Shown here: one piece after another, positions 36,760-46,374 of the stretch
Layout of the letters: the number at the start of each line of letters is the position of its first letter
How positions within the stretch are numbered: the stretch's first letter is position 1
Origin: Sphingobacterium hotanense
Lineage (GTDB): Bacteria > Bacteroidota > Bacteroidia > Sphingobacteriales > Sphingobacteriaceae
Direction of reading: 5' to 3'
Assembly (NCBI RefSeq): GCF_008274825.1
Contig: NZ_CP030848.1
Coordinates: 806,001 to 870,000 of the forward strand
DNA length: 64,000 bases
The notes under the pieces: generated by a model
Databases searched by the model: none
Seen by the model: the letters and a program-made list of their open reading frames with translations, nothing else
Told to the model about the DNA's origin: nothing
Made by a program: the position numbers and the translations under genes

Positions 36760-37542
36760 ATGTCTAAAGTATATTATAAAACAGACGAAGAAATTGAGCA
36801 AGTGCGAGAGTCAGCAAATGTACTCTCGCAGTTACTTGCTGAAATTGCTTCGTTAGTTAAACCGGGTATCACAACATTGTCTCTTGATCAGTTCGCTTTT
36901 GAATTTATCAAAGATCATAAAGGTACACCTGCGTTTTTAAATTACCACGGTTTTCCGTACTCGCTTTGTATTTCGGTGAATGATCAAATCGTTCATGGTT
37001 TTCCAAGTGAGTATGTGTTGCAAGAGGGAGACATCGTGTCTGTTGATGGTGGTGTTAATTTAAATGGTTTTATTAGTGACTCTGCTTATACTTTTGGTGT
37101 AGGTGAGATCTCTCCGGAAGCACAGCAATTACTGGATGTTACTAAAGCTTCACTTTACAAAGGTATTGATGAAGCGGTAGCTGGTAAACGTGTCGGGGAT
37201 ATATCTGCAGCCGTTCAAGAATACGTAACGCGTTATAACTATGGTATTGTTCGCGAACTTGTAGGACACGGTGTTGGTTTCCATTTACATGAGAAACCTG
37301 AAGTGCCAAACTACGGTAAGCGAGGTTCCGGTCCTAAACTTGAAGAGGGGTTAGTAATTTGTATTGAACCTATGATCAATGCAGGTAAAGGAGGCGTGAA
37401 GTTTTGGGACGATGGATGGACAGTAAGTACCATTGATGGTAAACTTTCAGCTCACTTTGAGCAGATGGTTGCGATCAGAAAGGGCAAACCGGACGTATTA
37501 TTAAATTTTGATGCAATAGAGAAAGTTTTAGATAAAAAGTAG
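36760..37542 (+). CDS. map: Methionine aminopeptidase, type I
   Basis: 260 residues. Metal ligands of the family are visible: [13 protein letters not shown] (two Asp), [10 protein letters not shown] (His), IEPMI (Glu) and HFEQMVAI (Glu). It removes the initiator methionine from new proteins. It starts 7 nt after secY. The stop is TAG. Confidence 0.97.
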   Translation: MSKVYYKTDEEIEQVRESANVLSQLLAEIASLVKPGITTLSLDQFAFEFIKDHKGTPAFLNYHGFPYSLCISVNDQIVHGFPSEYVLQEGDIVSVDGGVNLNGFISDSAYTFGVGEISPEAQQLLDVTKASLYKGIDEAVAGKRVGDISAAVQEYVTRYNYGIVRELVGHGVGFHLHEKPEVPNYGKRGSGPKLEEGLVICIEPMINAGKGGVKFWDDGWTVSTIDGKLSAHFEQMVAIRKGKPDVLLNFDAIEKVLDKK

Positions 37543-37571
37543 TTGGTTTTCAATTAATTTATTTATCTTTG
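37543..37571 (+). promoter_or_regulatory. Internal promoter of infA
   Basis: TTGG (37543-37546), then TATCTTTG (37564-37571), an exact TAnnTTTG box. It lies between map and infA and would allow infA-rpmJ-rpsM-rpsK-rpsD-rpoA-rplQ to be transcribed separately. Confidence 0.55.
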
Positions 37572-37613
37572 CACTCCTGTTTTGCGAATTTATACACAAA
37601 AATAAGAGCTTAT

Positions 37614-37832
37614 ATGGCTAAACAAGCCTCGATAGAACAAGACGGTATCATAAAGGAAGCACTTTCAAACGCGATGTTTCGTGTAGAGCTAGAGAATGGT
37701 CATGAGATCATTGCCCACATTTCTGGGAAAATGCGCATGCACTACATCAAAATTCTGCCGGGTGATAAAGTGAAGTTGGAAATGTCTCCATATGATTTAA
37801 CCAAAGGAAGAATTACATACCGCTATAAATAG
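37614..37832 (+). CDS. infA: Translation initiation factor IF-1
   Basis: 72 residues from the ATG at 37614, exactly the family length; an upstream in-frame start at 37569 is rejected because it lies inside the promoter. The OB fold shows [28 protein letters not shown]. It blocks the A site during initiation. Confidence 0.97.
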   Translation: MAKQASIEQDGIIKEALSNAMFRVELENGHEIIAHISGKMRMHYIKILPGDKVKLEMSPYDLTKGRITYRYK

Positions 37833-37871
37833 GCTCCGGTTTATTGGTAGCAGTATAAAAAACTTATAAAA

Positions 37872-37988
37872 ATGAAAGTTAGAGCATCAATTAAAAAACG
37901 CAGTGCGGATTGTAAGATCATCCGTCGCAAAGGAAAAGTTTTTGTAATTAACAAAAAGAACCCTAAGTTCAAACAACGTCAAGGGTAG
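37872..37988 (+). CDS. rpmJ: 50S ribosomal protein L36, zinc-free type
   Basis: 38 residues: [20 protein letters not shown] and a NPKFKQRQG end. The usual three Cys and one His of the zinc site are reduced to one Cys (residue 14), so this is the zinc-independent form. It was found by reading the gap between infA and rpsM. Confidence 0.96.
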   Translation: MKVRASIKKRSADCKIIRRKGKVFVINKKNPKFKQRQG

Positions 37989-38016
37989 TTATTAACATAA
38001 TCGCTTAAAATATTAT

Positions 38017-38394
38017 ATGGCAAGGATATCAGGTATAGATTTACCTAAAAACAAAAGAGGTGTTATTGGCCTTACCTATATTTTCGGTATTGGTCGTTCC
38101 ACTGCTGCTTATATCTTAGATAAAGCAGGCATCGATCAGAACGTGAAAGTTCAGGAATGGAATGATGATCAATTAGCTGCAATTCGTACTATCATCAACG
38201 ATGAAATCAAAGTTGAAGGTGCATTACGTTCAGAAGTACAATTGAACATCAAACGTTTGATGGATATTGGTTGTTACCGTGGATTACGCCACCGTAAACA
38301 CTTACCAGTTCGTGGTCAACGCACTAAAAACAACTCTCGTACTCGTAAAGGAAAACGTAAGACAGTTGCTAACAAGAAAAAAGCTACTAAATAA
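38017..38394 (+). CDS. rpsM: 30S ribosomal protein S13
   Basis: 125 residues; [15 protein letters not shown], then [10 protein letters not shown], and [22 protein letters not shown] region. It contacts the P-site tRNA and S19. Confidence 0.98.
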   Translation: MARISGIDLPKNKRGVIGLTYIFGIGRSTAAYILDKAGIDQNVKVQEWNDDQLAAIRTIINDEIKVEGALRSEVQLNIKRLMDIGCYRGLRHRKHLPVRGQRTKNNSRTRKGKRKTVANKKKATK

Positions 38395-38408
38395 TAAGTA
38401 ATTAAGAA

Positions 38409-38798
38409 ATGGCTAAAAGTAAAAAAGTTACTAAAAAACGTATCGTAGTTATTGAGCCTGTTGGTCAAGCTCATATCAACGCTACTTTTAACAACATCAT
38501 CGTAACTTTGACTAACAATCAAGGTCAAACAATTTCATGGTCTTCAGCTGGTAAGATGGGCTTCAAAGGTTCTAAAAAGAACACTCCATATGCTGCTTCA
38601 CAAGCTGCTAACGACTGTGGTAAAGTTGCATACGACTTAGGATTGCGTAAAGTTGAAGTTTTTGTAAAAGGACCTGGTGCTGGACGTGAGTCGGCGATCC
38701 GTTCTTTACAAACAATTGGAATCGACGTAACGACGATTAAGGATATTACTCCACTTCCTCACAACGGTTGTCGTCCTCCAAAACGTAGAAGAGTTTAA
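38409..38798 (+). CDS. rpsK: 30S ribosomal protein S11
   Basis: 129 residues; [18 protein letters not shown] and the C-terminal [13 protein letters not shown] are diagnostic. It is part of the mRNA exit platform. The 66-nt gap after it holds a small hairpin (TTCAGC/GCTGAA). Confidence 0.98.
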   Translation: MAKSKKVTKKRIVVIEPVGQAHINATFNNIIVTLTNNQGQTISWSSAGKMGFKGSKKNTPYAASQAANDCGKVAYDLGLRKVEVFVKGPGAGRESAIRSLQTIGIDVTTIKDITPLPHNGCRPPKRRRV

Positions 38799-38864
38799 TA
38801 ATAGAGTGTTTAAGATAAGATTCTTCAGCTAAAGGCTGAATGATACTTCAAACAGAACAAACAA

Positions 38865-39473
38865 ATGGCAAGATATACAGGACCTAAGTCCAAAATCGCT
38901 CGTAAATTTAGAGAGCCAATTTTCGGCCCAGATAAGGCATTAGAAAAGAAAAACTATCCTCCAGGCCAACACGGTCCTTCAAAAAGAAGAGGAAAACAAT
39001 CTGAATATGCAATTCAGTTATTAGAGAAACAAAAAGCTAAATATACTTACGGTGTATTAGAGCGTCAATTCTCTAACTTATTCGTAAAAGCAGCAGCAAA
39101 ACAAGGTATTACAGGTGAGAACTTCTTGAAATTATTAGAAGCACGTTTAGATAATATCGTTTACCGTTTAGGAATCGCTCCTACACGTTCAGCTGCTCGT
39201 CAATTAGTTTCGCACAAGCATATTACTGTTAACGGTCAAGTAGTTAACATTCCATCATATAGCATTCGCCCTGGTGATGTTATTGAAGTTCGCGAGCGTT
39301 CGAAATCATTAGAAGCGATTTCAAACTCGGTAGCTGGAAGAAAAATCAACAAATTCAGCTGGTTAGAGTGGGATGCAAACGAATTGAAAGGTACTTTCGT
39401 AACTTACCCTGAAAGAGCTGACATTCCAGAGAACATTAAAGAAAATTTAATTGTAGAGTTATACTCTAAATAA
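38865..39473 (+). CDS. rpsD: 30S ribosomal protein S4, zinc-free type
   Basis: 202 residues. [18 protein letters not shown] begins the protein; no Cys is present in the N-terminal region, so the zinc knuckle of some S4 proteins is absent. The S4 RNA-binding domain (about 93-155, [20 protein letters not shown]) follows. S4 nucleates 30S assembly and controls its operon in Escherichia coli. Confidence 0.98.
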   Translation: MARYTGPKSKIARKFREPIFGPDKALEKKNYPPGQHGPSKRRGKQSEYAIQLLEKQKAKYTYGVLERQFSNLFVKAAAKQGITGENFLKLLEARLDNIVYRLGIAPTRSAARQLVSHKHITVNGQVVNIPSYSIRPGDVIEVRERSKSLEAISNSVAGRKINKFSWLEWDANELKGTFVTYPERADIPENIKENLIVELYSK

Positions 39474-39555
39474 TAAATGATACTAACATGCATTCTACTA
39501 AAGTTTGCATGTTAGTATTATATCATATCAAGTACTAAAACTTAAAAGAACATAA

Positions 39556-40548
39556 ATGGCAATTTTAGCATTTCAAAGACCGGATAAAGTTATCATGCAA
39601 AAATCAACTGATTTTGATGGTACTTTCGAATTTCGTCCATTAGAACCAGGTTTTGGTGTAACTATTGGTAATGCTTTGCGCCGTATTTTATTGTCCTCTC
39701 TAGAAGGATATGCAATTACGTCGGTAAGATTTTCAGGCGTTTCGCACGAATTCTCTACGATTAAAGGCGTGGTAGAAGATGTTACGGAAATCATTCTTAA
39801 TTTGAAGCAAGTACGTTTCAAAAAGACTGGTGAGCAAGGCGATAACGAGAAAATCTTTGTAGTTATCAACGGCCAAGATCAATTTACAGCTGGAGACATT
39901 ACTAAATTCTCTAACAATTTCACTGTATTAAACCCTGAATTGGTTATCTGTAACATGGATAACTCCGTTACTGTAGAGGTTGAAATCTCGGTAGGTAAAG
40001 GTCGTGGTTATGTGAATGCGGAAGAAAATAAAGTAGTTGACGGTCCTGTTGGAATGATCGCGATCGATTCTATCTACACTCCGATCAAAAATGTAAAATA
40101 TACCATTGAGAACTATCGTGTTGAGCAAAAGACTGACTACGAGAAATTGTTGTTAGACATCTCTACTGATGGTTCTATTCATCCAGAAGATGCTTTGAAA
40201 GAAGCAGCTAAAATCTTAATTCAACACTTCATGTTATTCTCTGATGAGAACATGTTGTTGGAATCTCAAACTAAAGAAGAGACTAAGGTTGTTGATGAAG
40301 AGATCTTACACATGCGTAAGATTTTGAAAACGGAGTTAGTTGACTTAGATCTTTCAGTTCGTGCTTTGAACTGTTTGAAAGCAGCTGATATCCGCACATT
40401 AGCAGAATTAGTAACTTACGACGTTGCAGATATGTTGAAATTCCGCAACTTCGGTAAGAAATCTTTAAGCGAGATTCAAGAGTTAGTTAAATCTAAAGGT
40501 TTATCGTTTGGTATGAACTTGTCTAAGTACAAGCTAGACGAAGAATAA
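39556..40548 (+). CDS. rpoA: DNA-directed RNA polymerase subunit alpha
   Basis: 330 residues. The N-terminal dimerisation domain has [23 protein letters not shown]; the C-terminal domain (about 255-330) with [22 protein letters not shown] binds DNA and activators. It is in its usual place between rpsD and rplQ. Confidence 0.98.
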   Translation: MAILAFQRPDKVIMQKSTDFDGTFEFRPLEPGFGVTIGNALRRILLSSLEGYAITSVRFSGVSHEFSTIKGVVEDVTEIILNLKQVRFKKTGEQGDNEKIFVVINGQDQFTAGDITKFSNNFTVLNPELVICNMDNSVTVEVEISVGKGRGYVNAEENKVVDGPVGMIAIDSIYTPIKNVKYTIENYRVEQKTDYEKLLLDISTDGSIHPEDALKEAAKILIQHFMLFSDENMLLESQTKEETKVVDEEILHMRKILKTELVDLDLSVRALNCLKAADIRTLAELVTYDVADMLKFRNFGKKSLSEIQELVKSKGLSFGMNLSKYKLDEE

Positions 40549-40665
40549 TAAATTACTATAATAAGCGACCTGTTGCGTAATTCCTCTTGGGAGTAGAGAT
40601 AATAATCTGATTATACGATACAAGCTTGAAAGAAAGAACGGTACGCACAAAAACAAATTAAAAAA

Positions 40666-41388
40666 ATGAGACACGGAAAAAAAGTTAATCACTTAGGCCG
40701 CACTGACAGTCACCGTAAGGCGATGTTAGCTAACATGGCGACTTCATTAATTAAACACAAACGTATTACTACGACTTTAGCAAAAGCTAAAGCTTTACGT
40801 ACTTACGTTGAGCCTTTGATTACAAAATCTAAAAACGACACTACACATTCACGTCGTACGGTATTCGCTTACTTAAAAGATAAAGATGCTGTTACTATCT
40901 TATTCCGCGAAGTATCTGAAAAAGTTGCTTCTCGTCCAGGTGGTTACACTCGTATCATCAAATTGGAAAACCGTTTAGGTGATAACGCAGAGATGGCATT
41001 TATCGAATTAGTAGACTACAACGAAGTTTACGGAAAAACTGCTAAAACTGAGAAAAAATCTACTCGTCGTCGTTCTACATCAAAGAAAAAACCTACTGAG
41101 ACTGAAGCAAAAGCTCCAGTTGCTAAAGGTGATGATTTAACAATCGTTGAAGGTATCGGTCCTAAAATTGCTGAAGTATTAGCAGCTGCTGGAATCGATA
41201 CTTACGCTGAATTAGCTAAAACTGATGCAGAAAAAGTTAAAGAAATTTTAGCTGAAGCTGGTTCTAACTTCAATACTTCTGATCCTACTACTTGGGCTGA
41301 ACAAGCACAATTAGCAGCTGACGGTAAATTCGAAGAATTAGAAAAATTGAAAGCTGAATTAGACGGCGGTAAAAAAGTTGATGAATAA
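40666..41388 (+). CDS. rplQ: 50S ribosomal protein L17 with C-terminal helix-hairpin-helix extension
   Basis: 240 residues, about twice the usual L17. Residues 1-120 are standard L17 ([20 protein letters not shown]). A basic linker (about 128-150, [11 protein letters not shown]) leads to a helix-hairpin-helix domain with [17 protein letters not shown] at about 161-177, ending at 240 in acidic residues. The extension may bind RNA or DNA. It is the last gene of the operon and ends at a strong terminator. Confidence 0.95.
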   Translation: MRHGKKVNHLGRTDSHRKAMLANMATSLIKHKRITTTLAKAKALRTYVEPLITKSKNDTTHSRRTVFAYLKDKDAVTILFREVSEKVASRPGGYTRIIKLENRLGDNAEMAFIELVDYNEVYGKTAKTEKKSTRRRSTSKKKPTETEAKAPVAKGDDLTIVEGIGPKIAEVLAAAGIDTYAELAKTDAEKVKEILAEAGSNFNTSDPTTWAEQAQLAADGKFEELEKLKAELDGGKKVDE

Positions 41389-41411
41389 TCATTGATTTTT
41401 TAACGAAATAA

Positions 41412-41442
41412 GAAAGTCCCCTTGCAAAAGGGGACTTTTTTT
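41412..41442 (+). terminator. Terminator of the ribosomal operon
   Basis: AAGTCCCC (41414-41421), loop, GGGGACTT (41430-41437), followed by seven T residues. Confidence 0.92.
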
Positions 41443-41473
41443 ATTTTATCAAGATTCGTAAACTATTACTACA

Positions 41474-41481
41474 TATATTTG
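41474..41481 (+). promoter_or_regulatory. -7 promoter element of the arginine operon
   Basis: TATATTTG matches TAnnTTTG, 28 nt before the argD ATG. No TTTG is seen at -33. Confidence 0.5.
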
Positions 41482-41509
41482 TAATTCACATCATACGAAA
41501 GCATAATAA

Positions 41510-42643
41510 ATGGAACTTTTTAATGTTTACCCTGTTAATCCTATCAATATCGTAAAAGCAAAAGGATCATTGGTATGGGATGAACAAGGCACAGAGTACT
41601 TGGATCTGTACGGCGGCCACGCTGTCATTTCTATAGGCCATACGCATCCTCACTATGTGGAGGCGCTTAAAAATCAGTTGGATAAGATTGGTTTTTATTC
41701 AAATTCCGTTTTAATTCCTATTCAACAACAACTTGCCCGACAGTTAGGCGAGGTGTCTGGAAAGTCTGACTATACCTTATTTCTTTGTAATTCCGGTGCT
41801 GAAGCGAATGAGAATGCATTGAAATTAGCATCCTTTCATACCGGAAGGAAGAAGATAATTGCTTTCAACAAGTCGTTTCATGGTCGTACGTCGTTAGCGG
41901 TTGCTGCGACCGATAACCCTAGCATTGTTGCGCCAGTTAATCAAACTGACAATGTTGTGTTTCTTCCGTTTAATGACGAAGAAGCTTTAACTAAAGCATT
42001 TCGGGAGTATGGAGACGAAATCGCTGCTGTCATTATTGAAGGAATTCAAGGTGTCGGTGGTATTCGCGCGGCATCGGTTTCCTTTTTAAAAGCTATTCGT
42101 TCATTGAGCGATACTTACGGTGCAGTATATATTGCAGATTCCGTGCAATGTGGTTATGGAAGAACTGGTTCGTTCTATTCGCATGACTATGCAGGTGTAG
42201 AAGCAGATATCTATACGATGGCTAAAGGTATGGGAAATGGTTTCCCTATTGGCGGTATCACTATAGCTCCAAAGTTCAAGGCGTCATATGGTTTATTAGG
42301 CACTACCTTTGGTGGAAATCACTTAGCATGCGCTGCAGCTGTTGCCGTATTAGATGTTATCAAAGAGGAGAATCTACTTCAGAATGCTGAGCAAGTTGGG
42401 AATTATTTGATTGAGGAACTTAAGAAGTTTGATCAGGTGTTGGAAGTTAGGGGCCGGGGGTTGATGATCGGTATTGAGTTACCTGAAGAGCTTGCGCAAG
42501 TGAAGAAAGATCTATTGTTGATCAACAAGATTTTTACAGGAGAGGCAAAGCCGAATGTGATTCGTATTTTACCAGCATTGAATATTACTAAAGAAATTGC
42601 AGATCGCTTTTTAACAGCTTTTGACGAGCGTTTGAAAGCTTAA
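41510..42643 (+). CDS. argD: Acyl-ornithine aminotransferase
   Basis: 377 residues, class III PLP aminotransferase. The PLP-binding Lys is in MAKGMGNGFPIGG; FLCNSGAEANENALK and GGNHLACAAA match the family. It converts N-acyl-glutamate semialdehyde to N-acyl-ornithine. Given the next gene the acyl group is probably succinyl. It is first in an operon argD-argF'-argB-proC-argE; argC, argG and argH are not in the window. Confidence 0.93.
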   Translation: MELFNVYPVNPINIVKAKGSLVWDEQGTEYLDLYGGHAVISIGHTHPHYVEALKNQLDKIGFYSNSVLIPIQQQLARQLGEVSGKSDYTLFLCNSGAEANENALKLASFHTGRKKIIAFNKSFHGRTSLAVAATDNPSIVAPVNQTDNVVFLPFNDEEALTKAFREYGDEIAAVIIEGIQGVGGIRAASVSFLKAIRSLSDTYGAVYIADSVQCGYGRTGSFYSHDYAGVEADIYTMAKGMGNGFPIGGITIAPKFKASYGLLGTTFGGNHLACAAAVAVLDVIKEENLLQNAEQVGNYLIEELKKFDQVLEVRGRGLMIGIELPEELAQVKKDLLLINKIFTGEAKPNVIRILPALNITKEIADRFLTAFDERLKA

Positions 42644-42653
42644 TTATATCGAC

Positions 42654-43616
42654 ATGAAGAACTTTTTTTCTGTAGCGGATGTAAAAAATCTAAAAGCTAT
42701 AGTAGACGAGGCATTAACGTTAAAAGCCAATCCTTTTGGCAACGAAGACCTTGGCAAGCATAAAACAATTGGTTTGGTTTTCTTAAATCCAAGTCTTCGT
42801 ACGCGTCTTAGTACCCAAAAGGCAGCGATGAATCTTGGGATGCAGGTCATTGTGATGAACATGGATAAAGATGGCTGGGCATTAGAGACTCGTGACGGCG
42901 TTATTATGAATGGCACGACCGTAGAGCACATCCGAGAGGCTGCGGCTGTTATGGGCGAGTATTGCGATATCCTGGGACTACGTTCATTTCCATCACTGAA
43001 AGATAAGGAAGCAGACTATACCGAAGATCTATTTAATAAATTCGTCAAGTTCGCAGGCGTACCGGTGGTATCTTTAGAAAGTGCTACTAGACATCCATTG
43101 CAGAGTCTAACCGATTTGATTACCATTACAGAGCATAAAAAGAAAGATAAACCTAAAGTAGTACTTGCTTGGGCGCCTCATGTGAAAGCACTTCCGCAAG
43201 CTGTTCCAAACTCGTTTGCAGAGTGGATGTGTAAGGCACAAGAAGAGGGCTTGGTGGATTTCACTATTGCGCATCCGGTTGGATACGAATTATCCGAAGG
43301 ATTTACGGAGGGGGCCAACATCAGTAACAAACTTGATGAAGCCTTGGCCGACGCGGATTTCGTGTATGTAAAAAACTGGTCTTCTTTCAGAGAATACGGA
43401 GCGGTATATCCGGTATCTGAGGATTGGATGATGAATAATGAAAAATTAAAGCTGACAAATGATGCGAAGGTTATGCATTGTCTACCTGTTAGACGCGACC
43501 TTGAGTTATCATCAGAAATTCTCGACGGGCCGAATTCTTTAGTGATCAAAGAAGCAGGCAATCGTGTGTGGGCTGCGCAAGTGGTATTGAAGAGGTTGTT
43601 GGAGGGTTTGAAATAA
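42654..43616 (+). CDS. argF': N-succinylornithine carbamoyltransferase (argF' family)
   Basis: 320 residues. The carbamoyl-phosphate motif SLRTR (47-51) and the C-terminal HCLPVRRDLE match the acyl-ornithine branch of transcarbamylases. At the position equivalent to Pro90 of the Bacteroides fragilis succinyl enzyme and Glu92 of the Xanthomonas acetyl enzyme this protein has Val90 (GTTVEH). As I recall from mutagenesis reports, Glu92 to Val converts the acetyl enzyme into a succinyl enzyme, so succinyl-ornithine is predicted. It makes N-acyl-citrulline. Confidence 0.88.
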   Translation: MKNFFSVADVKNLKAIVDEALTLKANPFGNEDLGKHKTIGLVFLNPSLRTRLSTQKAAMNLGMQVIVMNMDKDGWALETRDGVIMNGTTVEHIREAAAVMGEYCDILGLRSFPSLKDKEADYTEDLFNKFVKFAGVPVVSLESATRHPLQSLTDLITITEHKKKDKPKVVLAWAPHVKALPQAVPNSFAEWMCKAQEEGLVDFTIAHPVGYELSEGFTEGANISNKLDEALADADFVYVKNWSSFREYGAVYPVSEDWMMNNEKLKLTNDAKVMHCLPVRRDLELSSEILDGPNSLVIKEAGNRVWAAQVVLKRLLEGLK

Positions 43617-43622
43617 AATAGA

Positions 43623-44411
43623 ATGTCGGTATTAAACATTATAAAAATCGGTGGAAACATCATTGACGATTCTGTTCAATTAGATGCTTTCCTCGAAAAA
43701 TTCTCTGCGTTGCAGGGACGTAAAATATTAGTCCACGGTGGTGGCAAAATCGCAACGCGTATCGCTGCCGATTTAGGTATAGAAGCTAAGATGGTCGAAG
43801 GACGTCGCATCACTGATGGACCGATGCTGGATGTGGTTACCATGGTCTACGCGGGGCTTACCAACAAGAATATAGTAGCCAATCTGCAAAAGCTGAATTG
43901 CGATGCTATAGGCTTGTGCGGGGCTGATGCCAATGTAATCAAGGCGATCAAACGTCCGGTTCGGGACATTGACTACGGATTTGCCGGAGATATCCTTGCA
44001 GATTCGGTGAATTCCCTTGCGATAAAGAAACTTCTGGAAGCCGAATTCACGCCGGTTTTTTCTGCAATTACTCATAATGGCATGGGGCAGCTTTTGAATA
44101 CCAACGCAGATACCATTGCATCTTCCTTAGCCATCGCCCTGTCAAATGTCTACGAAGTTTCATTAATCTATTGCTTCGAGAAAAATGGTGTCCTATTAGA
44201 CGTGGATAATGAAAACTCCGTAATCGAGACCATCCGTTCCGGAGAATTTCAGCAGTTAAAAGATAATAAAATTATACACGATGGCATGATTCCCAAGTTA
44301 CAAAATGCATTTGATGCTATTGCAAAGGGGGTTAGCAATGTGTATATTGGCAATGCCAATAATTTACATCTGTACCAACAGCGTAAATTTGGCACTTGTT
44401 TAATTGCCTAA
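43623..44411 (+). CDS. argB: N-acyl-glutamate kinase
   Basis: 262 residues, amino-acid kinase fold. N-terminal KIGGNIIDD, then the substrate loop LVHGGGKIATRIA and NTNADTIASSLAIAL are typical. It phosphorylates N-acetylglutamate, or N-succinylglutamate if the pathway is succinylated. It starts 6 nt after argF'. Confidence 0.93.
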   Translation: MSVLNIIKIGGNIIDDSVQLDAFLEKFSALQGRKILVHGGGKIATRIAADLGIEAKMVEGRRITDGPMLDVVTMVYAGLTNKNIVANLQKLNCDAIGLCGADANVIKAIKRPVRDIDYGFAGDILADSVNSLAIKKLLEAEFTPVFSAITHNGMGQLLNTNADTIASSLAIALSNVYEVSLIYCFEKNGVLLDVDNENSVIETIRSGEFQQLKDNKIIHDGMIPKLQNAFDAIAKGVSNVYIGNANNLHLYQQRKFGTCLIA

Positions 44412-44422
44412 ATCTATACAAC

Positions 44423-45223
44423 ATGCAAAAAATTACAATCATCGGAGGGGGTAATATCGGCCTTTCTTTAGCCAAGGGATTGGTGAAGGCTGATTATTGC
44501 CAAGCTGATGCAATCACGATCACTAGGAGATCGATGGTTTCATTAGAAGAGGAGAAGAACGCAGGCTTTGGAGTCAGCGAGAACAACGTCGAAGCCATTC
44601 AAGGTGCAGACTATATCGTGCTTGCTATTTTGCCTCAGCAGATTCGCAAAGTACTTGACGAACTACAGCCTTCTTTGAGTCCCAATCAGATTGTAATTTC
44701 AGTCGTGTCAGGTGTGACCTGCGCTGACATCAAAGAAGTCATCGGTAATGATAAAACAGTTATCCGAGTTATGCCGAATACAGCTATTGCTATTGGCCAA
44801 TCGATGACCTGTATGGCGACTGATAACGCCACAGATGCTCAAATCAAAGCCGTTACGACAATGTTTGAAACGGTAGGTTCGGTAGTACTCATTAATGAGG
44901 ATCTGATGACCTCGGCGACTGCATTGTGCGCCTGTGGTATTGCGTTCTTTTTACGTAGTATCCGCGCGGCATCTCAAGGAGGGGTAGAAATCGGTTTTCA
45001 TGCACACGATGCGCTCAAAATGGCCATTCAAACCGCAAAAGGCGCCGCGGATCTACTCTTGCAGATGGAGAGTCATCCTGAAAGCGAGATCGATAAAGTT
45101 ACCTCACCAAAAGGATGCACCATCGCAGGTCTCAATGAAATGGAACACAATGGCTTTAGCTCCGCATTTATCAAAGGCATAAAATTATCAGCTAAGAAAG
45201 CTGGAGGTTTATACAATGACTAA
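44423..45223 (+). CDS. proC: Pyrroline-5-carboxylate reductase
   Basis: 266 residues from the ATG at 44423. The Rossmann nucleotide site is IIGGGNIGLSLAKGL and the C-terminal TSPKGCTIAGLNEMEHNG is the family signature. It makes proline from pyrroline-5-carboxylate with NAD(P)H. Its place inside the arginine operon links proline and arginine supply from glutamate. It starts 11 nt after argB and overlaps argE by 8 nt. Confidence 0.93.
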   Translation: MQKITIIGGGNIGLSLAKGLVKADYCQADAITITRRSMVSLEEEKNAGFGVSENNVEAIQGADYIVLAILPQQIRKVLDELQPSLSPNQIVISVVSGVTCADIKEVIGNDKTVIRVMPNTAIAIGQSMTCMATDNATDAQIKAVTTMFETVGSVVLINEDLMTSATALCACGIAFFLRSIRAASQGGVEIGFHAHDALKMAIQTAKGAADLLLQMESHPESEIDKVTSPKGCTIAGLNEMEHNGFSSAFIKGIKLSAKKAGGLYND

Positions 45224-46280
45224 TATATCAGAACTGACGAGCGATAGTATCGCATTATTGAAAAGCATGATCAGTACCCCCTCGCTTAGTCGTGAGGAAG
45301 AGCACACTGCCGCTTTAATACGTCAATTCTTTCATACCCATGAAATCCCAACGGAAAAAGTTGGCAATAATATCATTGCATATAATCAATTTCATTCGGC
45401 CGACAAGCCATATATTCTTTTGAATTCCCATCATGATACCGTCAAAGCGAACCCTGGCTATACGAAAGATCCCTTTCAGCCGCTGGTGGAAGATGGTAAA
45501 TTGTATGGGTTAGGAAGCAATGATGCCGGTGGTTGCTTGGTTTCCTTAATTGCAGCATTCCGTTATTTCTATGCTCATCAAGATCTCCCATTCAACTTAT
45601 GCCTCATTGCATCAGCAGAGGAGGAAGTATCGGGGAAGAATGGGGTAGAAGAAGCTTACAAACATGTACCGGCTTGTAGTTTCGCTATTGTCGGCGAACC
45701 GACCCTCTTAAATCTAGCTGTTGCAGAGAAAGGATTAATGGTTTTGGACTGTGCTGCACATGGGCAATCCGGACATGCCGCGCGTGAAGAAGGCATAAAC
45801 GCCATCTACTTAGCGCTGGAAGATATAGCATGGTTCCGAAGCTTTCAATTTCCGAAGCTTTCTAGCTTCCTAGGACCGGTTAAGATGAGCGTAACGATGA
45901 TAGACGCGGGTTCACAGCATAACGTTGTTCCTGCGCTCTGTAAATACGTCGTCGATGTGCGAAGTACAGACGTTTATACCAATCAGGAAATATTGGATAT
46001 CATCAAATCGCATGTGAAATCCGAGGTAATCGCCCGGTCTACCCGTTTGAATCCTTCAACCATTGCGGTCGATCATCCCATCGTACAGTCGGGTATCAAG
46101 CTTGGAAAGGAAATCTATGGGAGTCCGACGATGAGCGATCAGGCATTATTGCCGATTCCTTCAATTAAAGTCGGGCCTGGAGATTCAGCAAGATCGCATA
46201 CAGCAGATGAGTTTATCTATTTACACGAAATTGAGGACGGTATAGCTTTCTATATCTCACTTCTAAATAATATTATATAA
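45216..46280 (+). CDS. argE: N-acyl-ornithine/citrulline deacylase, M20 family
   Basis: 354 residues, zinc-dependent M20 peptidase. Metal-binding motifs: NSHHDTV (His and Asp), GLGSNDAGG (Asp), ASAEEEVSG (Glu-Glu), VGEPT. A lid domain lies at about 165-275. With the argF' route it most likely removes the acyl group from N-acyl-citrulline to give citrulline. The last codons and stop lie inside a perfect 64-bp palindrome. Confidence 0.9.
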   Translation: MTNISELTSDSIALLKSMISTPSLSREEEHTAALIRQFFHTHEIPTEKVGNNIIAYNQFHSADKPYILLNSHHDTVKANPGYTKDPFQPLVEDGKLYGLGSNDAGGCLVSLIAAFRYFYAHQDLPFNLCLIASAEEEVSGKNGVEEAYKHVPACSFAIVGEPTLLNLAVAEKGLMVLDCAAHGQSGHAAREEGINAIYLALEDIAWFRSFQFPKLSSFLGPVKMSVTMIDAGSQHNVVPALCKYVVDVRSTDVYTNQEILDIIKSHVKSEVIARSTRLNPSTIAVDHPIVQSGIKLGKEIYGSPTMSDQALLPIPSIKVGPGDSARSHTADEFIYLHEIEDGIAFYISLLNNII

Positions 46281-46324
46281 AGAGAGCGGGCATGCCCGCT
46301 CTCTTTATATAATATTATTTAGAA
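46261..46324. terminator. Perfect 64-bp palindrome over the argE stop codon
   Basis: Positions 46261-46292 are the exact reverse complement of 46293-46324, with no loop and no mismatch (centre CATG at 46291-46294; GC core GAGAGCGGGC). It includes the last six sense codons and stop of argE and lies 50 nt from the end of the convergent lrp gene. It probably acts as a bidirectional terminator although no long T run follows. Confidence 0.9.
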
Positions 46325-46374
46325 TATCAAAAATTCTCTTCTCCACTCGATGTTTTAAAGGAATTCGATCGTTT

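Noticed and set aside
37569..37613. Earlier start for infA
   Set aside because: It lies in the promoter box and would give an IF-1 longer than the invariant 72 residues.
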